A stretch of 15,556 nt of DNA from Deferribacteraceae bacterium UBA6799 (GTDB taxonomy: Bacteria; Chrysiogenota; Deferribacteres; Deferribacterales; Geovibrionaceae): NCBI GenBank assembly GCA_002452335.1, contig DKFJ01000010.1:1-15556 (forward strand). The letters run 5' to 3'. Shown piece after piece: positions 7,931 to 15,441 of this stretch. The first letter of the stretch is position 1. Each line of letters starts with the position of its first letter. Under the pieces are notes generated by a model that was given only the letters and a program-made list of their open reading frames with translations, made no database searches and was not told the origin of the DNA. A program made the position numbers and the translations under genes.

Positions 7931-7959
7931 AATTTACAAAATTTATCTTTCTGTAAATT
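7931..7959. repeat. Inverted repeat downstream of the receiver gene
   Basis: Perfect 8-bp arms AATTTACA (7931-7938) and TGTAAATT (7952-7959) begin about 8 nt after the stop codon. The hairpin would be AT-rich and is followed by a broken T tract. It may be a weak terminator or an operator upstream of the ArsR gene. Confidence 0.35.
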
Positions 7960-8057
7960 TGCATTTTATAGTTTTTGGAGTTATGCTGTTGTTACAGAGT
8001 AGCGAGCAAATTAACTTTTAATAAACTTGCTGCCATTATTTATATGTAGGTGGGATT

Positions 8058-8393
8058 ATGAACTTTGAGGTTGAGGTATTTAAGGCTCTTGGGGATAACA
8101 ACAGGCTGCGGATCATCTGTATGCTCGCTGTTAGAGAGCTTTGCGTTTGCGAGATCAATGCTGTGCTGAATATTTCTATGTCGACCATTTCATCACACTT
8201 GAAAGTGCTGCGCAATGCGGGTTTAGTTAAATCCCGCAAGGACGGAAGATGGATTATCTACCGTCTGGACAAGTCGAGTTCGTTCGTTGCGGATATTCTC
8301 AATGTAGTTATTTCCGGAATGAAAAACTCAGAGGTTGTATCCGGAGACGTGGAAAAACTGAAAACCGTTAATACTAAAAATTGCGGGGAATAA
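8058..8393 (+). CDS. ArsR-family winged-helix repressor
   Basis: A 111-aa member of the ArsR/SmtB family, dimeric metal- or thiol-sensing repressors that leave DNA when ligand binds. Residues about 5-75 form the winged helix: LGDNNRLRIICML, the recognition-helix region SMSTISSHLKVLRNAGLV, and the wing SRKDGRWIIYRL. ELCVCE at 27-32 carries the two cysteines (C29, C31) of the classic ArsR arsenite/antimonite site, and C21 and C109 are further thiols. ATG at 8058 follows a clear AGGTGGG (8048-8054). The stop is 22 nt before the next gene, so the two are very likely one operon. No arsenic resistance gene is in the window, so the effector could be As(III), another thiophilic metal or a redox signal. 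No clear operator was found upstream. Confidence 0.9.
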   Translation: MNFEVEVFKALGDNNRLRIICMLAVRELCVCEINAVLNISMSTISSHLKVLRNAGLVKSRKDGRWIIYRLDKSSSFVADILNVVISGMKNSEVVSGDVEKLKTVNTKNCGE

Positions 8394-8415
8394 TTTTTTC
8401 GTAACCGGAGGATAG

Positions 8416-10968
8416 TTGAACAAAAAATTATCCGGAACAGGTATTGTCACTCTCGCCGGAGGACTCAGGCAGGGTGACAATATCGTCTTACAGATGGAAG
8501 ACCCCAGCAGCTACAGGCAGATAGCCGGCGAGCTGCTCAGAGATATGTCGTCTTTTGAGGGGAGATTCCATTTCATCAGTTTCTGTGAAGCCAATCAGAG
8601 ACTCGATCTTTCTGCGGCCGGCGTCAGCACCGTGGTCATTGACCCATTCAAGGGCTTCGAGGACTTCATCCGGGAGTGTTCCGGCTATATCTCAAAAGTC
8701 AATATAGGCGATATCGTTATCATAGACTGCCTCACCAGCCTGATGGGCTTCTGGGGGTCTGACTGGCTGATAGGCTATGCGTATCAGATTATTCTGGAGA
8801 CAGCCACCGAGAGGAAGGTCACCACATTCACAGCTATGCAGAGGAAGTGTCACAGACAGTTCACAGTGAAGAAGATCACTGAGGCGGCGTCTGTCGTTGT
8901 CCGTGTGATGCACGACAACATGAGCCGTTACTGTCTGGTGCCGAGAAAGGCGAAGGACAGACAGTCCGCGTCCATGTACAAACCATACATAATGGAGCTG
9001 AAAAAGGGAGTTCGTCCCGCCACAGGCACTCTGGACGCTTCCGAAATACAGAATCCGCCGGACAGACGGAGCGATATGCAGTATTTCAACTGTCTGGACA
9101 GTCTGTTTCTGGGAGACGAGACAGCTGATCCGGTGGAGGCCGTGAAGAAGCTGTGCAGGGTTCTGATGGGTATGGACGAGAGGATACAGAATCTGGCGGC
9201 AAAGTTTCTGACGCTGGACGAGATGAAGATAATCAGAAAAAGAACCATCGGATCGGGCTTCATAGGAGGCAAGGCGGCGGGGATGCTCATCGCCAGAAAG
9301 ATAGCCAGACAGAAGCTCCCGCAGGATATAGAGCATTTCAGAGAATATGACGACAGCTTCTTTCTGGGATCTGACGCATTCTATACCTATCTGATATATA
9401 ACGGGTTATGGGATGAGTACAAGGTATATTCCGATGACCCTGAAAGCGCTAAGACCAGAAAGCTGCACAGGCTTATCCTGAACGGCAAGATGCCTCCGGA
9501 GATCATAGAGCGTCTGGAGGATCTGATAGATTATTACGGACATTTTCCGATCATCGTCCGTTCCAGCAGTCTGATGGAGGATAGCTTCGAAAGCTCTTTC
9601 GCCGGAAAATATGAAAGCCGCTTCTGTGTGCTGACAGGGGATGATTCCGCCATGCTGATTCAGCTTTCCGATGTGGTAAAATCAATATACGCCAGCATGT
9701 TCAACAGAGAGGTGGACAGCTACCGCAAGGTGTCCAAGCTGTTCGGCAGAGCAGATATCATGTCCATTATTATTCAGCGGGTGTCCGGCGTTTATCAGGG
9801 GGATTATTTCTTTCCCCATGTGGCTGGTGTGGGACATTCATATAACTCATACATCTGGGATAAAAAGATAGAGGCGGAATCCGGGCTTCTGCGTCTGGTT
9901 GCCGGACTCGGCACACGGGCTGTCAGCAGGGGCAACACGGACTATGCCCGCATGATAGCCATAAACAGACCAAACGATGACCCCATGCCGGGGATAGAGA
10001 ACAAAAGACTATACAGCCAGCGATATCTGGATGTGATAGATACAGTTACCAACCATATCAGAGAGATAAAACCCTCCGATCTGAAAGCGTCGGATTTTAT
10101 GCCGGCCATGAAGATAATCGCTTCCCGTGACATGGAGATGGAGAAGATGATCTTCCGGTCGTCCGGTTCGTCTATTCAGGCATGGATGATAGACTATGAC
10201 CATATAATAAATAAGACTTCCGTGGTGAGCACCATGTCGGAGATACTGAAGGTGCTCGAAGAGGAATATAAAAGCCCGGTGGAGATAGAGTTCACCGTGA
10301 ACTTTCAGGACGAGAACAACTATCTGGTAAACATACTCCAGTGCCGACCTGTGCAGGTGCAGAAGATCAGCACCCGTGACGAAAAAGCGGGGGAGAACGA
10401 GGAATATACAGTCTTTCAGGCTAAGGGGTCTTTTCTGGGCGGCAGCAGCTCGCTGCTGCTGGACACAGTGGTCTATGTGAACTGGGACGAATATATGAAA
10501 CTGCCTCCGGCGAAAAAGAGAGAGTGCGCCGACTACATAGGCATACTGAACGACAGGATAAAAGAGAAGGGATTTCACAGTCTTCTGATGGGCTACGGCA
10601 GGTGGGGTTCCAGCGTAACGGCTCTGGGCGTTCCCGTAACTTTTTCGCAGATAGACGGCATGCAGGCTGTTATAGAGATAGGGCGCATAGAGAGAGGCTT
10701 GGTGCCTGAGCTGTCATACGGAACGCATTTCTTCCACGATGTGGTGGAATCGAAGATCATATATATATGTGTGCTGGAGGATAAGGAGCACTTCTATCTG
10801 GATGACACCATAACAAAAGCGCAGAACATGATAAGAAAAGCCATAGAGGAACCCGAAGGACTCGAAAAAGTTATCGGGTATTTCAGATTCCCCAAAAGAC
10901 CTTTAAGATTAGTGACGGATATCAGAACCAGAACAGTGAATCTCTTCAGGGAGATTGTTACGCCCTGA
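8416..10968 (+). CDS. KaiC-like/PEP-synthase ATP-grasp fusion protein
   Basis: An 850-aa cytoplasmic protein with three parts. Residues 1-200 resemble a KaiC/RecA-like ATPase: a GGLRQGDNIVL strand as in KaiC-type folds, then MEDPSSYRQ where Walker A should be (so the P-loop is lost), and a Walker-B-like GDIVIID (98-104). Residues about 265-650 match the ATP-grasp nucleotide-binding domain of PEP synthase and pyruvate phosphate dikinase: GGKAAGM (284-290), VRSSSLMEDS (381-390), SFAGKYES (394-401), VEIEF (622-626) and QCRP (642-645). Residues 650-850 carry GYGRWGSS (727-733) and PELSYGTHFFHD (764-775), found in a poorly characterised group of PEP/pyruvate-binding proteins. The swivelling phosphohistidine domain and the PEP-binding barrel are absent, so it cannot be a complete PEP synthase. 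The start is TTG at 8416, behind GGAGG (8407-8411) with a TAG just upstream. It lies in an operon with the ArsR gene. Confidence 0.8.
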   Translation: MNKKLSGTGIVTLAGGLRQGDNIVLQMEDPSSYRQIAGELLRDMSSFEGRFHFISFCEANQRLDLSAAGVSTVVIDPFKGFEDFIRECSGYISKVNIGDIVIIDCLTSLMGFWGSDWLIGYAYQIILETATERKVTTFTAMQRKCHRQFTVKKITEAASVVVRVMHDNMSRYCLVPRKAKDRQSASMYKPYIMELKKGVRPATGTLDASEIQNPPDRRSDMQYFNCLDSLFLGDETADPVEAVKKLCRVLMGMDERIQNLAAKFLTLDEMKIIRKRTIGSGFIGGKAAGMLIARKIARQKLPQDIEHFREYDDSFFLGSDAFYTYLIYNGLWDEYKVYSDDPESAKTRKLHRLILNGKMPPEIIERLEDLIDYYGHFPIIVRSSSLMEDSFESSFAGKYESRFCVLTGDDSAMLIQLSDVVKSIYASMFNREVDSYRKVSKLFGRADIMSIIIQRVSGVYQGDYFFPHVAGVGHSYNSYIWDKKIEAESGLLRLVAGLGTRAVSRGNTDYARMIAINRPNDDPMPGIENKRLYSQRYLDVIDTVTNHIREIKPSDLKASDFMPAMKIIASRDMEMEKMIFRSSGSSIQAWMIDYDHIINKTSVVSTMSEILKVLEEEYKSPVEIEFTVNFQDENNYLVNILQCRPVQVQKISTRDEKAGENEEYTVFQAKGSFLGGSSSLLLDTVVYVNWDEYMKLPPAKKRECADYIGILNDRIKEKGFHSLLMGYGRWGSSVTALGVPVTFSQIDGMQAVIEIGRIERGLVPELSYGTHFFHDVVESKIIYICVLEDKEHFYLDDTITKAQNMIRKAIEEPEGLEKVIGYFRFPKRPLRLVTDIRTRTVNLFREIVTP

Positions 10969-11262
10969 TTATTTGTCCCCGCCGCAGCATCCGCAATCGT
11001 CATCTTCACAGTCGTCTTCGCAGCTGAGCTGATCTGTGTCTATCAGGGCGAGTTCGCCGTTTGTTATAGCCAGACCCACTTCGAGACAGTTGTATATGAA
11101 CTCTTCAAAGCTCATTTCATTTGCCTTAGCCGCTTCGTTGATCTCTTCAAACATTGATTTCTCAAGATTGAAGGCAAAAGTCATCATATCGCCGTTCTGC
11201 TCTGCGCTTTCGCCGGAGCATCCGCATTTGTTGTCGTTATCGTTACCGCCGCAGCATCCCAT
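10969..11262 (-). CDS. Small cysteine-rich protein with helical core
   Basis: A 97-aa protein I cannot assign to a named family. Ten cysteines sit mainly in two terminal clusters: CC at 3-4 with C13/C15, and C81, C85, C90, C92, C93. The ends mirror each other, MGCCGG at the start and CGCCGGDK at the end. The middle (about 25-65) is a strand followed by two helices, similar to the ribbon-helix-helix pattern, with an additional cysteine, C59. The acidic, cysteine-rich tails suggest binding of zinc, iron or another soft metal. The start at 11262 is preferred: GAGGTG lies just upstream, whereas a start at 11475 would run through the divergent amidase gene. Its stop codon directly abuts the stop of the ATP-grasp fusion gene. 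Repressor, metal carrier and thiol buffer are all possible. Confidence 0.75.
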   Translation of the reverse strand: MGCCGGNDNDNKCGCSGESAEQNGDMMTFAFNLEKSMFEEINEAAKANEMSFEEFIYNCLEVGLAITNGELALIDTDQLSCEDDCEDDDCGCCGGDK

Positions 11263-11342
11263 GCTACACCTCACTGATTTTTCTAGGGTTTTAACAGGTT
11301 TTATGTGATAATGCAAACACAGACTTCTGATATTGGTGACGT

Positions 11343-12128
11343 ATGAGACTGACCCTGGCGCAGACATCACTGAAAGGCACAAAAAAAGATAACCTTGATA
11401 ATATGATAAAGGTGATGTCAGAGAATAAAAAAACTTCTGATCTGATACTGTTTCCGGAGATGATAATGGGGGCAAAGACAGATTCGGCTGCTCTGACAGA
11501 TCTGGCGGAAGATGTGGAGAACGGAGCTTTCGCTTCTGCTCTGCGTGAGTCGTGCGTCAGATACGGCGTGTCCGTGTGCGCCTGTCTGTGGGAAAACAGC
11601 GGTACGGACAGGGTCTATAACACCGCCGTGGTGTATGGTAAAGACGGCGGCGTGAGAGCTAAATATCGTAAACTGCACCTGTTTGATGCTCTGTCGGTGA
11701 AGGAGTCGGATGATATGCTGCCCGGCAGCGAGCCGTCTCCTGTGTTCGAACTGGAGGGCATCATGTGCTCTCTGGCGGTTTGCTATGATCTGCGTTTTCC
11801 GGAGGTATTCAGAAACGCTGTCTTCAGGGGCGCTGAGCTGCTGCTGGTTCCATCCGCATGGTATGACGGAGAGATGAAAACAGACCACCTGATAACCCTG
11901 CTGAAGGCGAGAGCTCTGGAAAACACAGTATATACCGCGTGCGCTGACCTCTGCGGTGGATGTTTCGCCGGACATTCCGGCATATACGGTCCCTATGGCG
12001 AGCGTGTGGCGTCAGCCGGAGTGGACGAGGAAGTGATCAGCGGGCTAATCAGCAAGGAAAGAATAGCGGAGATCAGAAAAAAACTGCCGTGTATAGATAA
12101 TTTCCGCTCGGATATTTTTAGACGATAA
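11343..12128 (+). CDS. Nitrilase-superfamily carbon-nitrogen hydrolase
   Basis: A 261-aa cytoplasmic amidohydrolase. The complete catalytic triad is visible: E39 in LFPEM, K110 in KYRKLHLFD and C147 in AVCYDLRFPE. The YRKLHLFD and CYDLRFPE signatures and the length match the omega-amidase/Nit branch, which removes ammonia from small omega-amides such as alpha-ketoglutaramate or deaminated glutathione. The exact substrate cannot be read from sequence. The ATG at 11343 has only a weak GGTG site a few bases upstream. An extended -10 sequence, TGTGATAAT (11304-11312), lies about 30 nt before the start. The gene is divergent from the cysteine-rich protein gene with only 80 nt between them, so a shared control region is possible. 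No terminator is evident after the stop. Confidence 0.9.
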   Translation: MRLTLAQTSLKGTKKDNLDNMIKVMSENKKTSDLILFPEMIMGAKTDSAALTDLAEDVENGAFASALRESCVRYGVSVCACLWENSGTDRVYNTAVVYGKDGGVRAKYRKLHLFDALSVKESDDMLPGSEPSPVFELEGIMCSLAVCYDLRFPEVFRNAVFRGAELLLVPSAWYDGEMKTDHLITLLKARALENTVYTACADLCGGCFAGHSGIYGPYGERVASAGVDEEVISGLISKERIAEIRKKLPCIDNFRSDIFRR

Positions 12129-12172
12129 TAATTATTTAAAGCAGCCTGTTGTTTAACAAATTTTGCAATAAT

Positions 12173-12200
12173 TTGACACTTATTTAAATTTGTTTATGCT
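12173..12200 (+). promoter_or_regulatory. Promoter of the small zinc-ribbon gene
   Basis: A perfect TTGACA (12173-12178) is followed by TATGCT (12195-12200) after 16 nt, or TGCTAT (12197-12202) after 18 nt. The start would be near 12208, leaving a leader of about 57 nt. The leader holds a short inverted repeat, TGACA (12217-12221) and TGTCA (12227-12231), which could be an operator. Confidence 0.5.
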
Positions 12201-12264
12201 ATGGTTCATTATCTAGTGACATTGACTGTCATGTACATCATTGCGTGATTAACCGGAGAATAAA

Positions 12265-12474
12265 ATGGCCAAGAAATCTTTTAAATGCCGTGATTGCGGG
12301 GAAAAGATAGTTGTGAAGCAGGCCGGCTCATGCCGCTGCGACAACTGCGGAGCAATCTATAAGTGCTACTTCGAGCTGAAAAAAGAGGAGAAGAAGACTG
12401 TTCACCCTGTTCAGGTCGAAGGCGGTAAAAAACAATCTATCCTTACCTTTTATAAGGATAACAGAACTGCCTGA
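12265..12474 (+). CDS. Small zinc-ribbon protein
   Basis: A 69-aa protein of unknown role. Residues 5-35 form a zinc ribbon with knuckles C8/C11 and C25/C28; C23 and C34 are extra nearby cysteines. The remainder is a lysine-rich, charged tail (ELKKEEKKTVHPVQVEGGKK) that could bind nucleic acid or a protein partner. The ATG at 12265 follows GGAG (12255-12258) at 6 nt. It has its own promoter, a tandem stop (TGA TAA) and a strong terminator, so it is probably a single-gene unit. Such ribbons occur in many short regulatory and structural proteins, so no function is given. Confidence 0.8.
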   Translation: MAKKSFKCRDCGEKIVVKQAGSCRCDNCGAIYKCYFELKKEEKKTVHPVQVEGGKKQSILTFYKDNRTA

Positions 12475-12487
12475 TAACAAATATATC

Positions 12488-12529
12488 AAGGTTCGTTAGT
12501 CCAGAGTGCTGACGAACCTTTTGTTTTTT
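12488..12529 (+). terminator. Terminator overlapping the end of the HD-GYP gene
   Basis: A 12-bp stem, AAGGTTCGTTAG (12488-12499) with CTGACGAACCTT (12509-12520) including one G-T pair, has a 9-nt loop and is followed by TTGTTTTTT. It is a strong intrinsic terminator for the zinc-ribbon gene. The arm at 12488-12499 contains the TAA stop (12496-12498) of the convergent - strand gene, and the rest of the hairpin encodes that protein's last residues. Confidence 0.9.
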
Positions 12530-13836
12530 GTGCAGATCTCATTGTTGTATATTATGTTTTTAAAGGTCTTGAAAGCGTCCATCTCTTCTGACTGACTCAG
12601 ATATCTTACCCCGTTCACATAATCGAAGTTAGAGAGCACCAGCTCTGTTATTATTCTATCCAGCTTGTTGTTCCTGCACATATCGTCCATTATCGATTTA
12701 ACCTGATCATAGGGCAGGGAGCTTCTGTAAGGACGTTCCTCTGTCAGCGCGGTGAAAACATCTGACACTGCCATGATGCGGCATCCGGTGTCCAGCTTAT
12801 GCTCTTTCATGTGAAAGGGATAGCCTGTACCGTCCAGATTTTCGTGGTGAAACGCCGCCCAGTCTTTAATCTTGTCGAAGATCTGGAAGGTGTTCAGAAT
12901 GGAATATGTGAAATAGGGGTGTTTTTTCAGAAGCTGGATCTCTTCTTCGTCCAGCTTGCCCTGTTTATACAGTATGGATGAGGGTATGCCCAGTTTGCCT
13001 ATATCGTGCAGATATCCCGCGACTTTCAGTGATTTTCCCTCATCTTCGGTATAGTTCATCAGTTTTGCTATCACCTCCGCCACAGCCGCTACGCCTGCGG
13101 AATGGTTGGCTGTGAATATACAGCGGAAGTCTATGATACGGCTCAGCAGTTTAGCTGTCTCAAGGATATTGTCAATGTTCATGCTGAGATGCGAAAAGCG
13201 GAAATTATATTTCAGCAGTTTATATTTTTCCTGTTCCTCTATATCGAACCAGAATGATTCCCTCTCCGCCAGTCTGTTGAATGCCTTAACATGCTCTGGG
13301 TGAAATTTTATCCCGTCGAACCTATTGATATTCTCTATCACCGCCGCTTTCTGATCTAGGCTGGGGGTGTCTCTTTTCAGCAGGACGTCCACTCTGTCCG
13401 CCAGATGGGTCACCATGGACTGCTCCGGCACAGCCTTGCCCGGTTCTATCGGGTTGTGCTCGCCGCCGTAGGGAGAGTGGTGATATCTGATAAGCTCCGG
13501 AGTGTCCGGAAAAAGCTTCAGGCATGACATGAGCTGAGCCCCCACTATGGCGTGGCAGAACTCGGATTCTGAAGTTGATTTTGAATTGGCGAGTTCGTTG
13601 AACTCTTCCTCCATTACAACGCCTATATCGTGGATAAGAGACGCTATGATGATATTTTCTGTCTCTGTTTCGGAGTATCCTGCCTCATGAGCCAGACTGC
13701 CCGCTATAAAAGCCACACGCTGATGGTGGTTGTTTATCAGAGGATTCACAAGATCGAGAGCTCTGGAGAGGGCATAGGCTATATCGAATGTCGATGTAAC
13801 ATAGACATCGAAGTGATGGTTATTCAGGCTGGGCAT
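12496..13836 (-). CDS. Tandem HD-domain protein with C-terminal HD-GYP
   Basis: A 446-aa cytoplasmic metal-dependent phosphohydrolase. The C-terminal domain (about 235-420) is a complete HD-GYP: H245, HDIGK (277-281), H306, H330/H331, DGTGYP (335-340) and the SDVFTALTEERPY segment (358-370). This family hydrolyses c-di-GMP to pGpG or GMP using a two- or three-iron centre. The N-terminal region (about 25-160) is a second HD domain with H38, HDIG (69-72), YHHSP (118-122) and D147, but it has no GYP segment and is shorter. It could be a sensor, a dimer module or a second active site. No membrane or receiver domain is present. ATG at 13836 follows CGGAG (13844-13848). It is divergent from gltX. 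If the GGDEF-EAL gene is truncated, this is the window's only complete c-di-GMP phosphodiesterase. Confidence 0.9.
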   Translation of the reverse strand: MPSLNNHHFDVYVTSTFDIAYALSRALDLVNPLINNHHQRVAFIAGSLAHEAGYSETETENIIIASLIHDIGVVMEEEFNELANSKSTSESEFCHAIVGAQLMSCLKLFPDTPELIRYHHSPYGGEHNPIEPGKAVPEQSMVTHLADRVDVLLKRDTPSLDQKAAVIENINRFDGIKFHPEHVKAFNRLAERESFWFDIEEQEKYKLLKYNFRFSHLSMNIDNILETAKLLSRIIDFRCIFTANHSAGVAAVAEVIAKLMNYTEDEGKSLKVAGYLHDIGKLGIPSSILYKQGKLDEEEIQLLKKHPYFTYSILNTFQIFDKIKDWAAFHHENLDGTGYPFHMKEHKLDTGCRIMAVSDVFTALTEERPYRSSLPYDQVKSIMDDMCRNNKLDRIITELVLSNFDYVNGVRYLSQSEEMDAFKTFKNIIYNNEICTKNKRFVSTLD

Positions 13837-13881
13837 AATGAAACTCCGTTAGCAAACATTAAAAACTGCGCAGTACAACAG

Positions 13882-13910
13882 TTGAAAATCTATCTTGAAT
13901 AAGATACTAT
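13882..13910 (+). promoter_or_regulatory. Promoter of gltX
   Basis: TTGAAA (13882-13887, five of six) and TACTAT (13905-13910) are 17 nt apart. Transcription would start near 13917, giving a leader of about 50 nt. The spacer is largely filled by the palindrome at 13891-13906. Confidence 0.5.
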
Positions 13911-13915
13911 AACAA
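13887..13915 (-). promoter_or_regulatory. Putative promoter of the HD-GYP gene
   Basis: On the - strand, TTGTTA (13910-13915) and TAGATT (13887-13892) are 17 nt apart. Both are four-of-six matches. The element overlaps the gltX promoter almost completely, so if both are used the two promoters compete for RNA polymerase. Confidence 0.3.
13891..13906. repeat. Palindrome in the gltX/HD-GYP promoter region
   Basis: Perfect arms TATCTT (13891-13896) and AAGATA (13901-13906) flank GAAT. The 16-bp element lies between the -35 and -10 sites of both divergent promoters, which is a typical position for a repressor operator. The binding protein is unknown. Confidence 0.45.
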
Positions 13916-13967
13916 ATTAATTATAAAAAGTAATATCACTTTACTATTTTTACATCATGGAGAAAAA

Positions 13968-15437
13968 ATGGACGGAAAAAATATCAGGGTCAGGTTCGCT
14001 CCCTCTCCCACAGGTTACCTGCACGTTGGTGGAGCCAGAACCGCGCTGTTTAACTATCTTTTCGCGAAAAACACCGGAGGCACATTCATCCTCCGTATAG
14101 AAGATACAGACAGAACCAGATTTCAGGAAGATTCTCTGAAAGAAATATTCGAAAGTCTCAGATGGCTGGGGCTCGACTGGGCCGAAGGTCCTGAAAAGGG
14201 CGGAAATTTCGGTCCTTACATCCAGTCAGAGAGACTGGACCTCTATAAAAAGCACGCACAGATACTGCTGGACAGAGGAATGGCGTATCCCTGCTTCTGC
14301 ACCTCAGAGCGTCTGGAGCAGGTGCGCAAAGAGAAAGAGGCGAGAAAGGAACAGCACGGCGGATACGACCGTCACTGCCGGGACATGTCCAAAGAGGAAG
14401 CGCAGAAGCTGATAGACGCCGGAACGCCCTATGTCATCAGGCTGAAAGCGCCTCTGGAAGGCTCGGTCAGCTTTATGGACGGCATCAGGGGCGAGATAGA
14501 GACCCCCGTCACCATGGTGGATGACACAGTTCTGATGAAGACTGACGGATTCCCCACATATCACCTCGCAAGCGTTGTGGACGATCACCATATGGAGATC
14601 TCCCACGTCATGAGGGGCGATGAATGGATCGCCAGCACCCCCAGACACGTTCTGCTGTATCAGGCTTTCGGCTGGACACCCCCCGTGTTTGCCCATCTGC
14701 CTGTGATTCTGTCGCCGGACGGCGGCAAACTGTCCAAGAGAAAGGGCGCCGCATCCGTTATGGATTATAAAAAGGCCGGATATCTGCCAGAAGCGCTGGT
14801 TAACTTTCTGGCTCTGCTCGGCTGGAACCCTGGCGACGACAGAGAGATAATGCCCCTGACCGATATCATAGAGGCTTTCTCTATGAACAAGATATCCGCT
14901 AAGCCGTCAGTATTTGACGAGCAGAAGCTGGAGTGGATGAACGGTCAGTATATGGAAAATTACGACCCGACACAACTTCTCAGCGAGCTGGAGCCCATGT
15001 GGGCGGAGAGAGGGCTCCCTGTGAACGGTTTTGACGAAGTCTACAAAAAGAGGGTGATAGCCCTGCTTCAGGTGCGCTCCAAAAAAGTGACAGAGATAGC
15101 TGAGAACGCCGACTATTTCTTCAAAGATCCTGAGGAGTTCGCTGAGCAGCAGGCGAAAAAGCAGTTCAAACGTATGGTTCTGCCGGCTCTTGAAAAGATA
15201 ATGGAGAGAGCAGTCGGAATCCAGTGGAGCAGAGAGGCTGCGGATACGCTGTTTCACGCTGTGGCGGATGAGCTGGGTATGTCGCCCGGAAAGATAAATC
15301 CTGTCGTCAGGATAGCTCTGACAGGCGTGGGCGGAGGTCCCGATCTGTTCGACATGCTCGATCTGCTGGGTGTGGAAACATCAATGCGCAGGATAAAAAA
15401 GGCGCACGACTTCATAGACAAAAACGTGGAAGGCTAA
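13968..15437 (+). CDS. gltX: Glutamyl-tRNA synthetase
   Basis: A 489-aa class I aminoacyl-tRNA synthetase that attaches glutamate to tRNA-Glu. The Rossmann-fold catalytic domain begins with RFAPSPTGYLHVGGART; HVGG (19-22) is the HIGH motif. The KMSKS-type loop is KLSKRKG (254-260). An insertion near C109/C111 and C137 resembles the zinc-binding site of the E. coli enzyme. The C-terminal part (about 320-489) is the helical anticodon-binding region, and total length is normal. ATG at 13968 is preceded by GGAG (13959-13962) at 5 nt. It is directly followed by glnS, 4 nt downstream. The presence of GlnRS implies that Gln-tRNA can be made directly, so this GluRS is probably of the discriminating type. 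That is an inference. Confidence 0.97.
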   Translation: MDGKNIRVRFAPSPTGYLHVGGARTALFNYLFAKNTGGTFILRIEDTDRTRFQEDSLKEIFESLRWLGLDWAEGPEKGGNFGPYIQSERLDLYKKHAQILLDRGMAYPCFCTSERLEQVRKEKEARKEQHGGYDRHCRDMSKEEAQKLIDAGTPYVIRLKAPLEGSVSFMDGIRGEIETPVTMVDDTVLMKTDGFPTYHLASVVDDHHMEISHVMRGDEWIASTPRHVLLYQAFGWTPPVFAHLPVILSPDGGKLSKRKGAASVMDYKKAGYLPEALVNFLALLGWNPGDDREIMPLTDIIEAFSMNKISAKPSVFDEQKLEWMNGQYMENYDPTQLLSELEPMWAERGLPVNGFDEVYKKRVIALLQVRSKKVTEIAENADYFFKDPEEFAEQQAKKQFKRMVLPALEKIMERAVGIQWSREAADTLFHAVADELGMSPGKINPVVRIALTGVGGGPDLFDMLDLLGVETSMRRIKKAHDFIDKNVEG

Positions 15438-15441
15438 GAAC

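Noticed and set aside
11263..11475. Longer N-terminus for the cysteine-rich protein starting at 11475
   Set aside because: It would overlap the start of the divergent amidase gene, and a GAGGTG site sits just before the ATG at 11262.
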